Shown here: one piece after another, positions 1 to 9,141 of the stretch
How the letters are laid out: every line of letters starts with the position of its first letter
How positions within the stretch are numbered: the stretch's first letter is position 1
Source of the DNA: Thermohalobaculum sp963721105
GTDB lineage: Bacteria; Pseudomonadota; Alphaproteobacteria; Rhodobacterales; Rhodobacteraceae
NCBI GenBank assembly: GCA_963721105.1
Contig: CAVRHY010000007.1
Span: 1-64,000, forward strand
Direction of reading: 5' to 3'
DNA length: 64,000 nucleotides
Program-made: the position numbers and the translations under genes
Notes under the pieces: generated by a model
Database searches by the model: none
The model's input: only the letters and a program-made list of their open reading frames with translations
Told to the model about the DNA's origin: nothing

Positions 1-1665
1 GCGGGCGACATCCCGGGCGGTCAGCCTGTCGAGCTCGTCGGGGTCGAAAACACCGGCACCTCAAATGCCTGGCCGACGAAGCGCATGTCGGCGGTGAACT
101 CCAGCCGGAGGTCGCCCTCCAGCCGCATCGCCGGCGCGGGCCAGCGCCTCCGCGCGCATCTCGGCGAAGGCCGTGCGCAGCAGTCGGCCGCACCGTCGTC
201 GACGACCCGGCGGGTCAGGATGGAAAACTGGATGAAATCCGAGGCGATCAGGCCATAGGCCGAGATGACCCCGGCGCTGGGCGGAACGACGAGCGGTCGA
301 CCCCAACGTCCTCGGCGACGCTGGCGGCGTGCAGCGGTCCGGCACCGCCAAAAGGCGCCAGCACGTAGTCGCGCGGGTCGAGACCGCGCTCGGTCGAGAT
401 CAGCTGGATTGCCCGGGTCATGTTGGCGTCGGCCAGCCGGATGGCGCTGGCCGCGGCCTCCTCCAGCGACATGCCGAAGCGCGCGGCGATGGGTTGGAAG
501 GCCTGCTTCGACAGCTCGGCGTCGATCTGCATCCGCCCGCCCAGGAACGCCTCGGCCGGACGTCTGGCAGATGACGTGCGCATCGGTCAGCCGGATCGGT
601 GCCGCCCGCATGTAGCAGGCGGGCCCGGGTGCCGCGCCGGCCGAGTGGGGCCGACGCGCAGCATGCCGCCTTCGTCGACCCAGACGATCGAGCCGCCGCC
701 GGCGCCGATCGTGTGGATGTCGATGATGGCAAGCGGATCGGCAGGCCGTCGATGGTGAATTCCTGGGTCAGGTGCGGCTCCGTCGGTGACCACGCTCACA
801 TCGGTCGAGGTGCCCCCCATGTCGAGCGTCAGCAGGTTGGTCTGGCCCCGACCGCCCGATCTGCCGCGTCGCCCCCATCACGCCCGCCGCCGGGCCCGAT
901 AGCAGCGCGTTGACGGGGTTGCGGCGGATCAACGTCGGCCGGAAGGCGACCGCCGTTCGACTGCATGACGCTGAAACGGCCGGCAAAGCCTTCCTGCGCC
1001 AGCCGGTAGTCGATGCGGCCGAGATAGCGGTCGATCACGGGCTGGACATAGGCCGCCAGCGTGGTGGTCGAGGCGCGCTCGAACTCGCGGAACTCGCGAG
1101 TGATGTCGGCCGAGATCGTGACATGCAGGTCGGGGGCGGCGGCACGGATCGCGTCGCGCAACGCCTCCTCGTGGGAGGGGTTGACGTAGCCGTTCAGCAG
1201 GCAGACCGCGATGCCCTCGTAGCGCTCCCGGGACAGCGCGGGGATCAGCGTCGCGCTCGACCTCGTTGCGGTCCAGCGCGGTCAGGACGCTGCCGTCCGG
1301 AGGATGCGCTCGGTCACCTCGAAGGTATCGGCGCGTTCGACCACCGGCTCGGGCTTGCGATATTCAAGGTCGTAGATGCTCGACCGGCCATGGCGCTGCA
1401 TCAGTAGGATGTCGCGAAAGCCGCGCGTCGTGACGAAGGCGATGCGGAAGCCCTTGCGCTCGAGCACCGCGTTGGTGGCGACGGTTGAGCCGTGCGAGAG
1501 GTCGTCGATGCTGCCGATCGGCGTGCCGTTCTCGGCCAAGGCATTGAACGCTCCTTCGTCCGGGCTGGCCGGGGTGCTGGGTGTCTTCGCGATCCGGACC
1601 CCGCGGGGGCCGATCTCGACCAGGTCGGTGAACGTGCCGCCGACCTCTACGCCAATGCGAGCCAA
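1..1665 (-). pseudogene. HyuA-like hydantoinase/5-oxoprolinase subunit, partial and frameshifted
   Basis: Family: ATP-dependent hydantoinase A / 5-oxoprolinase, cytosolic enzymes that open a cyclic imide ring. The N-terminus carries the ASKHA-fold phosphate motif (GVEVGGTFTDLV, residues about 4-15) and the second signature DLSHGSTVATNAVLERKG. Downstream pieces appear in shifting frames: SVMQSNGG, NALLSGPAAGV, MGGTSTDVSVV, IGAGGGSIVWVDEGG, YVLAPFGGAGPLHA. At least five frame changes occur between 1300 and 1, and the 3' end lies outside the window. The start is a TTG at 1665 with AAAGGA six bases upstream. The frameshift density is the highest in the window, so either the consensus is poor here or the gene is dead. 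The next gene upstream on this strand is a dehydrogenase, which suggests an operon. The exact substrate cannot be read from the sequence. Confidence 0.75.
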
Positions 1666-1807
1666 TGGGGATCCTTTGTCGCTGTCCGCGCGAGTCGCAG
1701 CAACTTAGGGGCCAGTTTGCAAAAGAGGCAAGCGGGATGCCGCGCATAGCAGGGTGGTGATTGAGGCACAGCCGGCCGGTCAGGCCCCGGCTTGTCCCAG
1801 AGACGCC

Positions 1808-2574
1808 TCAGCGATAGCGCGGCAGGCCTAGGCCGTAGCCGCCATCGACAGCGAAAATCGACCCTGTGCAGTAATTGGCGCCTGAGAGAAGGAAAAGGCA
1901 GAGTTCGACCACCTCCTCGGGCGTGCCGAAACGGCCGAGCGGCACGCGGGCGAGCTTGGCTGCTGCCTCCTCCCGCCCGCGGTCGGAGGCATTGTGCTCC
2001 AGCACGCGCTCGGTCTCGATAACGCCCGGCGCGACGGCGTTGACGAGGATGCCCTTCTCCGCCCATTCAATCGCTAGCGCGCGCGTGAGCTGGTTCAGCC
2101 CGGCCTTCGAGGCGGCATAATGCGCGATCCCGGGGCGGACCTGGGTCGCGGCGGTCGAGCTGAGCATGAGGACGCGTCCCGGACGACCCGCCGCGCGGCG
2201 CGCGCCGCGAAGGCGCGCGCGCAGAGGAAGGGCGCCTTCAGGTTCAGGTCCAGGACGCGGTCCCACTCGGCCTCTTCCACGTCGAGGGCGGGCGTGACCG
2301 GGTAGATGCCAGCCACGTTGGCGAGAGAATCGAGTCCGTCGAGTGCCTCCCAGGCCTCGGCGACGGCCCGGCCGGGTTCGCCAGCAGCCAGGAGATCCGC
2401 GACAATCGCGGTCGCGCTGCCCGCCGCCGTGGCGGCGATCTCGCGGATGGCGGGATCGGAGTCGATCAGCGCAACCGAGGCCCCGTGGGCGAGGAGCGCG
2501 TCGGCGAGCGCGAGACCGATTCCGGCCGCCGCTCCGGTCACGGCGATCCGCTGACCGTCGAGGGGGTCAGGCAC
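1808..2574 (-). CDS. Short-chain dehydrogenase/reductase (one frameshift)
   Basis: Classical SDR, an NAD(P)-dependent oxidoreductase of about 250 residues. The Rossmann motif TGAAAGIG is at residues 13-20, the NAG-equivalent is NVAGIY, the catalytic Ser is in MLSSTAA, and the Tyr-Lys pair is in HYAASKAGL. The C-terminus has the usual AVDGGYG. A single-base indel near 2190 splits the frame between the ARAARR region and GRVLMLSS; both halves are otherwise intact and in order. The start is a GTG at 2574 that overlaps the end of the upstream deacetylase gene by eight bases, so the two are translationally coupled. The substrate is unknown; position suggests a step in the hydantoin/amide cluster. 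Confidence 0.8.
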
Positions 2575-3409
2575 GGGGAGCGGCCCCGCGGGACAGGAAC
2601 TCGTCGACGGCCTGCTCCATCGTCAGGAAGACGGCGCCCATGTTCCGCAAGGCTTCGATCAGTCTTTCGAGCATCAGCATGCGGTGCCCGCGCCCAATGA
2701 CGAAGGGGTGGCACGTGAAGGTCAGCACGCCCCAGTCCGTGGTGCGGGTCATGTAGAGGAAGTCGTCGATCCAATTGCTAAGCACGTCTCCGGCGTTCGA
2801 GAGCCCCGGCACGACCGCGGTCTGGGTGCGGACGAACTCGAAATGCGGGTAGTCGTCCAGCGACCAGCTGATCGGCAGCTCGACGAGACGGGTCTCGGCG
2901 CCGAAGACGAAGGGGCGATCGACCGTCGGCTGGTCGCCCTGCCGGGCGAAGTAAGGCGTATGATCGTTGCCCATCATGCTGCTTTCGTAGTCGAAGCCGT
3001 GCTTCAACAGCAGGTCGATGGTGACCGGGCTGAGGTCCCACGAGGGCGAACGGTAGCCGCGCGGAGGGCGGCCCGTCAGCCGCTCGATGCAATCGCGGGC
3101 GCGCAGCAACTCTTCCTCCTCCTTCTCGGGGGACAGGTTTGCCGGCGGCACATGCGAGTAGCCGTGATGCGCGATCTCGTGGCCCCTGGCGACGACACGC
3201 TCGCATGCCTGCGGGTGCGTCTCGATGATAACGCCCGGGACGCACCAGGTCGACGGGATGGCGTGCTGAGCCAGGAGCGCCAGGATGCGCTCGGCGCCGA
3301 TCAGCCCGAACTCGCCGCGTGAGACGGGGGTCGGCGTCGTCATGCCGCGCGCGGTCCAGCCGGACCAGACGTCGAAGTCGAAAGTGAGGCAGGCGATATG
3401 CCGAGGCAT
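2567..3409 (-). CDS. NodB-fold polysaccharide deacetylase / PuuE-like amidohydrolase
   Basis: Intact 280-residue protein of the polysaccharide deacetylase superfamily. Motif 1 is LTFDFD near residue 8, with the two metal-site Asp residues, and the metal-binding His pair lies in HEIAHHGYSH around residue 95. RSPSWDLS and LTFTCHPF match later NodB motifs. There is no signal peptide, which argues against a cell-wall deacetylase and fits the cytosolic branch that includes cofactor-independent allantoinase (PuuE) and related cyclic-amide hydrolases. It sits between a cysteine hydrolase (divergent, 47 bp or more away) and an SDR, and overlaps the SDR start. The role in cyclic amide breakdown is inferred from fold and neighbours, not shown. 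Confidence 0.8.
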   Translation of the reverse strand: MPRHIACLTFDFDVWSGWTARGMTTPTPVSRGEFGLIGAERILALLAQHAIPSTWCVPGVIIETHPQACERVVARGHEIAHHGYSHVPPANLSPEKEEEELLRARDCIERLTGRPPRGYRSPSWDLSPVTIDLLLKHGFDYESSMMGNDHTPYFARQGDQPTVDRPFVFGAETRLVELPISWSLDDYPHFEFVRTQTAVVPGLSNAGDVLSNWIDDFLYMTRTTDWGVLTFTCHPFVIGRGHRMLMLERLIEALRNMGAVFLTMEQAVDEFLSRGAAPRA

Positions 3410-3549
3410 CCGTTTCCTCTCCGCTTGGCGCCCGCCGAGGACGCGCGGCCGGTAGTATGGCGTCTCCCGCGCACGATGTTCAAGCCGCGCCAACGATGGA
3501 CACCGAGCGCGCCGCGGCTATGGTCGGGCGGCGGACAGGGGAGGACAAC

Positions 3550-4218
3550 TTGGGAATCGATCCTTTCGAGGCGGTAAGCTGGGATCTGGTCCCGGGCCGG
3601 ACGGCGGTGGTTGTCATAGACGCGCAGAACGATTTCCTGCACCCAGACGGCTGGTACGCGCAGAAGGGCGTCGATATCTCGCACATGCGGCGAACGGTCG
3701 AGCCGGTGCGCCGGCTGGTGGAGGCGGCGCGGGCGCGGAACGTCCCGGTTGTCTGGACGCGGCACGGCTTTCGCGACGCGCGGGACGCGGGCGTCTTTCT
3801 TACTTTGAGGCCGTTCCTGAAGGAGGGCGGGCTGCGGCGCGGGACGTGGGGTTGCGAGATCATCGACGAGGTTGGAGCACGCAACGACGACAGGTTTGTC
3901 GAGAAGAGCCGCCTCAGCGCCTTCTACGGTACTGATCTCGAGATCGTGCTTCGCAGCCTGGACGCCGAGACGGTGCTGTTCGGGGGCGTGCTGACGAACC
4001 AGTGCGTCGCCGCGACCTCGAAGGACGCGAATTTCCGCGACTTCAAGCCGATTATCGTCGAGGAATGCACCGGCACGACCCTGCCGCACCTGCACGAGCC
4101 GGCGCTCGAGATGGTGCGGGTCGGCTGGGGCGAGGTGCGCGACCTCGCCACGGTGCTTCGCGAACTCGAGGATCTGCCGCTGCTGAATCTTCCGACCGCG
4201 GGTATTGCGCATGGCTGA
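3550..4218 (+). CDS. Isochorismatase-family cysteine hydrolase (N-carbamoyl/ureido amide hydrolase type)
   Basis: Cysteine hydrolase of about 222 residues. The catalytic triad is visible: Asp in VVVIDAQNDF, Lys in VEKSRLSAF and Cys in GVLTNQCVAATSKD. The sequence TNQCV followed by a DANFRDF-type helix is typical of N-carbamoylsarcosine amidase, biuret hydrolase and ureidoacrylate hydrolase rather than true isochorismatase. The start is placed at a TTG (3550) because GGGGAGG lies six to seven bases upstream and the length then fits the family; an in-frame ATG at 3457 would add 31 residues with no good ribosome site. The stop overlaps the ATG of the following FAD oxidoreductase remnant (4211), so the two were one operon. 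Confidence 0.8.
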   Translation: MGIDPFEAVSWDLVPGRTAVVVIDAQNDFLHPDGWYAQKGVDISHMRRTVEPVRRLVEAARARNVPVVWTRHGFRDARDAGVFLTLRPFLKEGGLRRGTWGCEIIDEVGARNDDRFVEKSRLSAFYGTDLEIVLRSLDAETVLFGGVLTNQCVAATSKDANFRDFKPIIVEECTGTTLPHLHEPALEMVRVGWGEVRDLATVLRELEDLPLLNLPTAGIAHG

Positions 4219-4356
4219 GGCCGGCGGGGTAGGCCGCACGCTCTGGGTCGACACCTCACGAAAGCCGCCGATCGGGGCAGAGCCGCTGAGCGGGACGCCG
4301 CTGCGTCAGTCCTGGTGATCGGCGGCGGCTTGGCCGGGCTTTCGGCAGCGCTGTGC

Positions 4357-5454
4357 CTAGTGGATAGAATCCAACACTTGGTGCCCGCGCCTGACGGCGG
4401 CGATGATCCGATCCGGATCGGCGGTCCAGACGAAGGGCTTCGGGTCGGTGTTGTGGTCGGCGACGAAGCGGTTGATGGCGGCCTGCAGATCGACCACCGA
4501 GCGGAAGACCCCCCGCTTCAGCCGGCGCCTCGTGAGCTTGGCGAAGAAGCCCTCGACGGCATTCAGCCACGAGCACGAGGTGGGCACGAAGTGGAAGGTG
4601 AAGCGCGGGTGGCGGTCGAGCCAGCGCCAGACCTTCGGGTGCTTGTGGGCGGCGTAGTTGTCGAGGATGACGTGGACGACCTTGCCGGCCGGCACGTCGG
4701 CCTCGACGGCGTTGAGGAAGCGGATGAACTCCTGATGGCGGTGGCGGGCCATGTTGCGCCCGATCACGCTGCCGTCGAGGACGTTCAGCGCAGCGAAGAG
4801 CGTGGTGGTGCCGTTCCGCCTGTAGTCGTGGGTCATGGTGCCGGCGCGGCCCTTCTTGAGCGGCAGGCCGGGCTGGGTGCGGTCGAGCGCCTGAATCTGG
4901 GACTTCTCGTCGACCGACAGCACGACGGCATGCGCCGGCGGGTCGACATAGAGGCCGACCACGTCGCGCAGCCTGTCGGCGAACAGCGGGTCGTTGGAGA
5001 GCTTGAACTGGCGCATGCGGTGCGGCGCCAGCCCGTGTGCCCGCCAGATGCGCTGCACCGAACTGACGCTGATGCCGGCGGCCTCGGCCATCATGGCGCC
5101 CGTCCAGTGGGTCGCCTCGCGCGGCGGCGCCTCGTTCAGGGTCAGAGCCACCACCCGGTCGGCCACTGCCCGGTCGAGCGGCGGGATGCGGGACGGCCGC
5201 GTCTTGTCGCGCAGCAGACCGTCGACACCATCCTCGGCGAAGCGTTCCTGCCAGCGCCAGACGCAGGTCTTCGACTTGGCCGTCGCCCGCATGATGCCGT
5301 TGGTGCCGATCCCGTCCGCCGTCAGCAGGACGATCCGTGCCCGCCAGACATGCTTCTGCGGGCTGTTGCGATCCCCGATGACCGCCTCAAGACGGCGGCG
5401 ATCCTCGGGCGAGACTTCTATGGTGATGCCGGTGCGCATGCCACAGGCTCGCAT
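4357..5454 (-). CDS. IS630-family transposase, copy A
   Basis: A 365-residue DDE transposase. An N-terminal helix-turn-helix region (residues about 15-120) includes KSKTCVWRWQERF. The catalytic residues are Asp in VVLSVDEKSQIQ, Asp in VHVILDNYAAHKH and Glu in SWLNAVEGFFAKL. The protein ends LDSIH, and its last codons form the terminal inverted repeat; the stop codon TAG is completed by the duplicated TA plus a G from the host target. The start could also be the second Met five residues on (MRTGITIEV). The protein is identical to copy B, so at least one copy moved recently. Confidence 0.92.
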   Translation of the reverse strand: MRACGMRTGITIEVSPEDRRRLEAVIGDRNSPQKHVWRARIVLLTADGIGTNGIMRATAKSKTCVWRWQERFAEDGVDGLLRDKTRPSRIPPLDRAVADRVVALTLNEAPPREATHWTGAMMAEAAGISVSSVQRIWRAHGLAPHRMRQFKLSNDPLFADRLRDVVGLYVDPPAHAVVLSVDEKSQIQALDRTQPGLPLKKGRAGTMTHDYRRNGTTTLFAALNVLDGSVIGRNMARHRHQEFIRFLNAVEADVPAGKVVHVILDNYAAHKHPKVWRWLDRHPRFTFHFVPTSCSWLNAVEGFFAKLTRRRLKRGVFRSVVDLQAAINRFVADHNTDPKPFVWTADPDRIIAAVRRGHQVLDSIH

Positions 5455-5510
5455 GCCACCGCCGGCAGGGGAATCCCCTTCGGGACTCCTCTGTCAGGTT
5501 CTATCCACTA
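4358..5510 (-). mobile_element. IS630-family insertion sequence, copy A (complete)
   Basis: Complete element of 1149 bp (4360-5508) flanked by TA duplications at 4358-4359 and 5509-5510. The inverted ends begin GTGGATAGAA. Before insertion the target read CCTAGCG, so the element entered a CTAG site, the target known to be preferred by IS630. It is identical over its translated length to copy B at 6104-7256 but inserted in the opposite orientation. It disrupts the FAD oxidoreductase gene. Confidence 0.93.
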
Positions 5511-6103
5511 GCGGGGGCTGATGTCGACTGCATCCTGCTCGAGGCCGACGCGGTGGGCGCCGGAGCGTCAGGCCGAAGCAATGGCAAGGTGAGCCCCGGC
5601 CAGAAGCTCGGCCCCAATACATCTCGAGCGGCGCTATGGTGATGACGCGCGGCGGTGGCCGAGACGGCGGCGAGATCGGCCGACCCGGTGTTCGGGCTCA
5701 TCGAGCGGCACGCAATCAACTGGACACCCGCAAGAACTCCATGAACTGAGCAGTTCGACGCGCGTCGAGCGGTTTTTCGGCGTGGTTCATGCGGGATTGG
5801 CATGATCCAGAGAGATCCGGATAGGCTGCTGGAGCAATTTCGGACGGACTCACCCCATGGCGCGCCGACGCTCGTGGAAGACCAGGCGGTCGAAGTTGTA
5901 GGCGATGTTCGCCAGCGTCAGTTTCGCCTCGGCGCGGGCCAGGCCGATTGTGCGGATGAAGAGGCCGAAGCGGGTCTTCTGGTGGGCGAAGACGTGCTCG
6001 ACGGCCACGCGGATCGAGGACTTCTTGGCATTGGCCCGCGCGATGTGGCGGGGCATCGGCTTGCCCGCCGGCTTGCGGTGGTGGATGCGGCTGGTCAGCA
6101 TCC

Positions 6104-7256
6104 TAGTGGATAGAACCTGACAGAGGAGTCCCGAAGGGGATTCCCCTGCCGGCGGTGGCATGCGAGCCTGTGGCATGCGCACCGGCATCACCATAGAAGT
6201 CTCGCCCGAGGATCGCCGCCGTCTTGAGGCGGTCATCGGGGATCGCAACAGCCCGCAGAAGCATGTCTGGCGGGCACGGATCGTCCTGCTGACGGCGGAC
6301 GGGATCGGCACCAACGGCATCATGCGGGCGACGGCCAAGTCGAAGACCTGCGTCTGGCGCTGGCAGGAACGCTTCGCCGAGGATGGTGTCGACGGTCTGC
6401 TGCGCGACAAGACGCGGCCGTCCCGCATCCCGCCGCTCGACCGGGCAGTGGCCGACCGGGTGGTGGCTCTGACCCTGAACGAGGCGCCGCCGCGCGAGGC
6501 GACCCACTGGACGGGCGCCATGATGGCCGAGGCCGCCGGCATCAGCGTCAGTTCGGTGCAGCGCATCTGGCGGGCACACGGGCTGGCGCCGCACCGCATG
6601 CGCCAGTTCAAGCTCTCCAACGACCCGCTGTTCGCCGACAGGCTGCGCGACGTGGTCGGCCTCTATGTCGACCCGCCGGCGCATGCCGTCGTGCTGTCGG
6701 TCGACGAGAAGTCCCAGATTCAGGCGCTCGACCGCACCCAGCCCGGCCTGCCGCTCAAGAAGGGCCGCGCCGGCACCATGACCCACGACTACAGGCGGAA
6801 CGGCACCACCACGCTCTTCGCTGCGCTGAACGTCCTCGACGGCAGCGTGATCGGGCGCAACATGGCCCGCCACCGCCATCAGGAGTTCATCCGCTTCCTC
6901 AACGCCGTCGAGGCCGACGTGCCGGCCGGCAAGGTCGTCCACGTCATCCTCGACAACTACGCCGCCCACAAGCACCCGAAGGTCTGGCGCTGGCTCGACC
7001 GCCACCCGCGCTTCACCTTCCACTTCGTGCCCACCTCGTGCTCGTGGCTGAATGCCGTCGAGGGCTTCTTCGCCAAGCTCACGAGGCGCCGGCTGAAGCG
7101 GGGGGTCTTCCGCTCGGTGGTCGATCTGCAGGCCGCCATCAACCGCTTCGTCGCCGACCACAACACCGACCCGAAGCCCTTCGTCTGGACCGCCGATCCG
7201 GATCGGATCATCGCCGCCGTCAGGCGCGGGCACCAAGTGTTGGATTCTATCCACTA
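6104..7256 (+). mobile_element. IS630-family insertion sequence, copy B (complete)
   Basis: Second complete 1149-bp copy (6106-7254) between TA duplications at 6104-6105 and 7255-7256, inserted at CTAG (target CCTAGCTG). It is inverted relative to copy A, and only 593 bp separate the two. It lies inside the IS5 transposase gene, making a nested element. Confidence 0.93.
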
Positions 7257-7257
7257 G
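6160..7257 (+). CDS. IS630-family transposase, copy B
   Basis: This 365-residue DDE transposase has the same sequence as copy A, with catalytic Asp in SVDEKSQ, Asp in ILDNYAAH and Glu in NAVEGFFAKL. The stop codon TAG at 7255-7257 consists of the duplicated target TA plus the flanking host G. No frameshift is visible in either copy, in contrast to many single-copy genes in this window. It probably supplies transposase activity for both copies. Confidence 0.92.
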   Translation: MRACGMRTGITIEVSPEDRRRLEAVIGDRNSPQKHVWRARIVLLTADGIGTNGIMRATAKSKTCVWRWQERFAEDGVDGLLRDKTRPSRIPPLDRAVADRVVALTLNEAPPREATHWTGAMMAEAAGISVSSVQRIWRAHGLAPHRMRQFKLSNDPLFADRLRDVVGLYVDPPAHAVVLSVDEKSQIQALDRTQPGLPLKKGRAGTMTHDYRRNGTTTLFAALNVLDGSVIGRNMARHRHQEFIRFLNAVEADVPAGKVVHVILDNYAAHKHPKVWRWLDRHPRFTFHFVPTSCSWLNAVEGFFAKLTRRRLKRGVFRSVVDLQAAINRFVADHNTDPKPFVWTADPDRIIAAVRRGHQVLDSIH

Positions 7258-8344
7258 CTGCCAGCCACCTCTCGTTCGTCCGGCTGCGATACGCGCTGTC
7301 CGCCCAGATCTCGGAGCCCGTGTTCTCCGGGCTCACGAGGCGCCGGAGCTGCCGGCCATCGGCCGCTGACGCCGCGGTCACCATGCTCTCACGGATGAAG
7401 CCGAAGCGCCGGTCGATGGAGATGTGGCTCTTGTAGCCGAACACCGGCACCGCGATCATCGGCAACGGCGTGCCATCCGGGCGATAGCGCACCTTCCCGC
7501 CGACCTTCAGTGTCCAGCGGGCATCGACGTCTTTCTGCGCCGCCTTGTTCGGCTCGTCCGGCCAGATCTCGCGGGCCGTCCTGCCCGCATTGATCGCCGC
7601 CTTCTCGCCCTCGGTGTTGCGCTGCTTCGGGGCCGGCACCAGGCTCGCATCGACGATCTGGCCGGCCATCGGGATGTATCCCTTCTTCTGCAGCTGCCAG
7701 TCGAAGGCCTTCATCACCCGCTTGAGAGTGCCCGTCTCCGTCAGCCGGTTGCGAAAGTGCCGGATGGTGTTCTCGTCCGGCGTCGGCGCGCCGAGATCGA
7801 AGCCGAGAAACCGCATCCACGAAAGCCGGTCGCGGATCATGAACTCCATCCGCGCGTCCGAGAGGTTGTGCTGTGCCTGAAGGATCAGCGCCTTGAACAT
7901 CGAGACCGGGTCGAAGGGTGGGCGACCGCCCCTGGAGCCGTCGCCATAGCCGAGACCCTCGACCAGCCAGCCCCGGAAGTGCTCGAAGTCCACCGTCGCC
8001 TCCAGCACCTCGAGCGGATCGCCATGCCGGCTCAGCCGCTCCAGATGCTCCGTAAGCCCGAACAGTCCCGCCTGCCGCATGATGCCCCCCGATCCGATCG
8101 CCGGAGTGAATCACATCGGCGCTCAAGCCGGTAGGTTCTTGCGGGTGTCCAACTGCGAGCCCCGGGCCGGCGCGGCTGGGTCTGCGCGCCGCACGCCGCG
8201 CGCGCTGGGGCCGATCGAGAAAATGGCGCGTTAGTGGCTTGGGCACGGCGCCGACGTCGATCCATTTGACGCCGCAGGGATCGAGCGGGCGACCGGGACG
8301 CGCGTTTACGTCGGCGGAACTCATTGACCGGCGCACCGGTCGAG

Positions 8345-8691
8345 TGCAGCCGCTGGTGATCACGACGGGGCTGGCGCCGATCTCGATCTTCAGCATCTCC
8401 TCGTTCCAGTCCGCGAGCTGGGCAAGACGGTTGTCGGCGAGCACATAGGCACGCTTCTCCGCCTCGGTCGTGTGATTGAGCCGGATCGTCGCCACCTTGA
8501 CGAACCGAGTCGCTTCGCCTCGGCCAGCCGGCCATGGCGGGCGAACCCGCCGCCGTCGCGGTCGACGAGCACCGGGTTGGAATCCGAAGATCTCGATGGA
8601 CTTCGCGATCTTGCCGATCCTGACGGTCCGAGTGGCGCCGGGCATTGTTCGCGTAGAGCACGAGGTCGCCGACCGCACACATCTCGACCAC
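8345..8691 (-). pseudogene. ParB-like nuclease-domain protein, remnant
   Basis: A fragment in three frames resembles the N-terminal ParB/sulfiredoxin-like domain found in phage and island DNA-methyltransferase proteins: MCAVGDLVLYANNARRHS, then KIAKSIEIFGFQ, NPVLVDRDGG, TIRLNHTTEAEKRAYVL and ADNRLAQLADWNEEML. The order is right but at least two indels separate the pieces, and the remaining methyltransferase part is absent; similarity stops abruptly near 8345. It sits between the IS5 element and an IS630 fragment, so it is likely cargo of the decayed island. It is probably non-functional. Confidence 0.6.
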
Positions 8692-8759
8692 GAGGGTCGG
8701 CGTCAGACATGGAGCCTGTCCACCAAGGTCTCTCGGTGAGGATTTTAGAGCGTATCCGA

Positions 8760-9092
8760 TCAGTCTGGATCATATCCGGCGGCGCTGAAGTAGTTTGCGC
8801 ACTCCTGCAGGGTGACGACGTCGACGAGGCGGCCGATGGCGCTGCACAAGCCGTCGACGGTGCGCTCGGCGGCTTTCCGCAGGAGAGCCTTGAGCTTCGA
8901 GAAGGCCATCTCGATCGGGTTGAAGTCGGGGCTGTAGGGCGGGAGGAACCGGAGTTCGGCGCCGCGTGCCTGGATGATCGCTCTGGCCCCCGCCCGCTTG
9001 TGGCTGGAGAGGTTGTCCATGATGACGATGTCGCCGGGCCTCAGCGCAGGCGCGAGGACGTGGTCGACGTAGGCCTCTGGAGTGCCCTGTCC
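8760..9092 (-). pseudogene. IS630-family transposase, C-terminal fragment
   Basis: Only the last third of a DDE transposase remains: Asp in DIVIMDNLSSHK, then FLPPYSPDFNPIEMAFSKL with the catalytic Glu. The fragment begins at GQGTPEAYVDHVL near 9092, immediately beside the left end of an IS3 element, so that insertion or an associated deletion removed the N-terminus. It belongs to a different IS630 subgroup from the two intact copies, judged by the NPIE motif. Confidence 0.8.
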
Positions 9093-9141
9093 GACGTCAG
9101 CGCCCCTGGGACACCTGAACTGATTTCGGAACGGAAAGTTT

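Larger units (their letters stand above)
4211..5746 (+). pseudogene. FAD-dependent amine/amino-acid oxidoreductase (DAO fold), interrupted by IS630
   Basis: Remnant of a D-amino-acid-oxidase-fold flavoenzyme. The dinucleotide motif VLVIGGGLAGLSAALCL ends at 4357, where the IS630 element begins; after the element the reading continues as LAGADVDCILLEAD and then GASGRSNGKVSPG, the segment that follows the FAD motif in PuuB- and sarcosine-oxidase-like enzymes. Removing the element and one copy of the TA duplication restores frame exactly at CTAGCG. Further damage is present: a one-base deletion near 4293 before the FAD motif, indels near 5630 and 5660, and loss of everything after about residue 115 (stop at 5746). 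The start at 4211 overlaps the stop of the cysteine hydrolase gene. A sarcosine oxidase-like role is an inference. Confidence 0.7.
5850..8080 (-). pseudogene. IS5-family transposase split by IS630 copy B
   Basis: The N-terminal part (8080 to 7257) contains the IS5 helix GRPPFDPVSMFKAL, a Q-rich segment and catalytic Asp residues in AGQIVDASLV and in SEIWADSAYRS. The C-terminal part (6103 to 5850) holds the Glu-containing segment VEHVFAHQKTRFG. Excising the IS630 element and one TA joins the halves in frame as WLAARMLTSRIHH, giving about 360 residues, the expected IS5 length. The interruption is clean: there are no other stops or shifts, so this copy was probably intact until the IS630 insertion. 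Confidence 0.88.
5797..8110 (-). mobile_element. IS5-family element interrupted by IS630 copy B (ends approximate)
   Basis: An IS5-family transposase gene runs from 8080 down to 5850 with the IS630 element inserted at 6104-7256. The outer ends could not be fixed: a weakly matching pair starts near 5797 (TGATCCAGAGAG) and near 8110 (TGATTCACTCC read on the minus strand), so the boundaries are estimates. The left side abuts the truncated FAD oxidoreductase remnant, which suggests this element, or a deletion from it, removed the rest of that gene. Confidence 0.7.

Noticed and set aside
4358..7256. Composite transposon made of the two inverted IS630 copies
   Set aside because: Each copy has its own TA duplication and each interrupts a different gene whose halves are both present, so they inserted independently.
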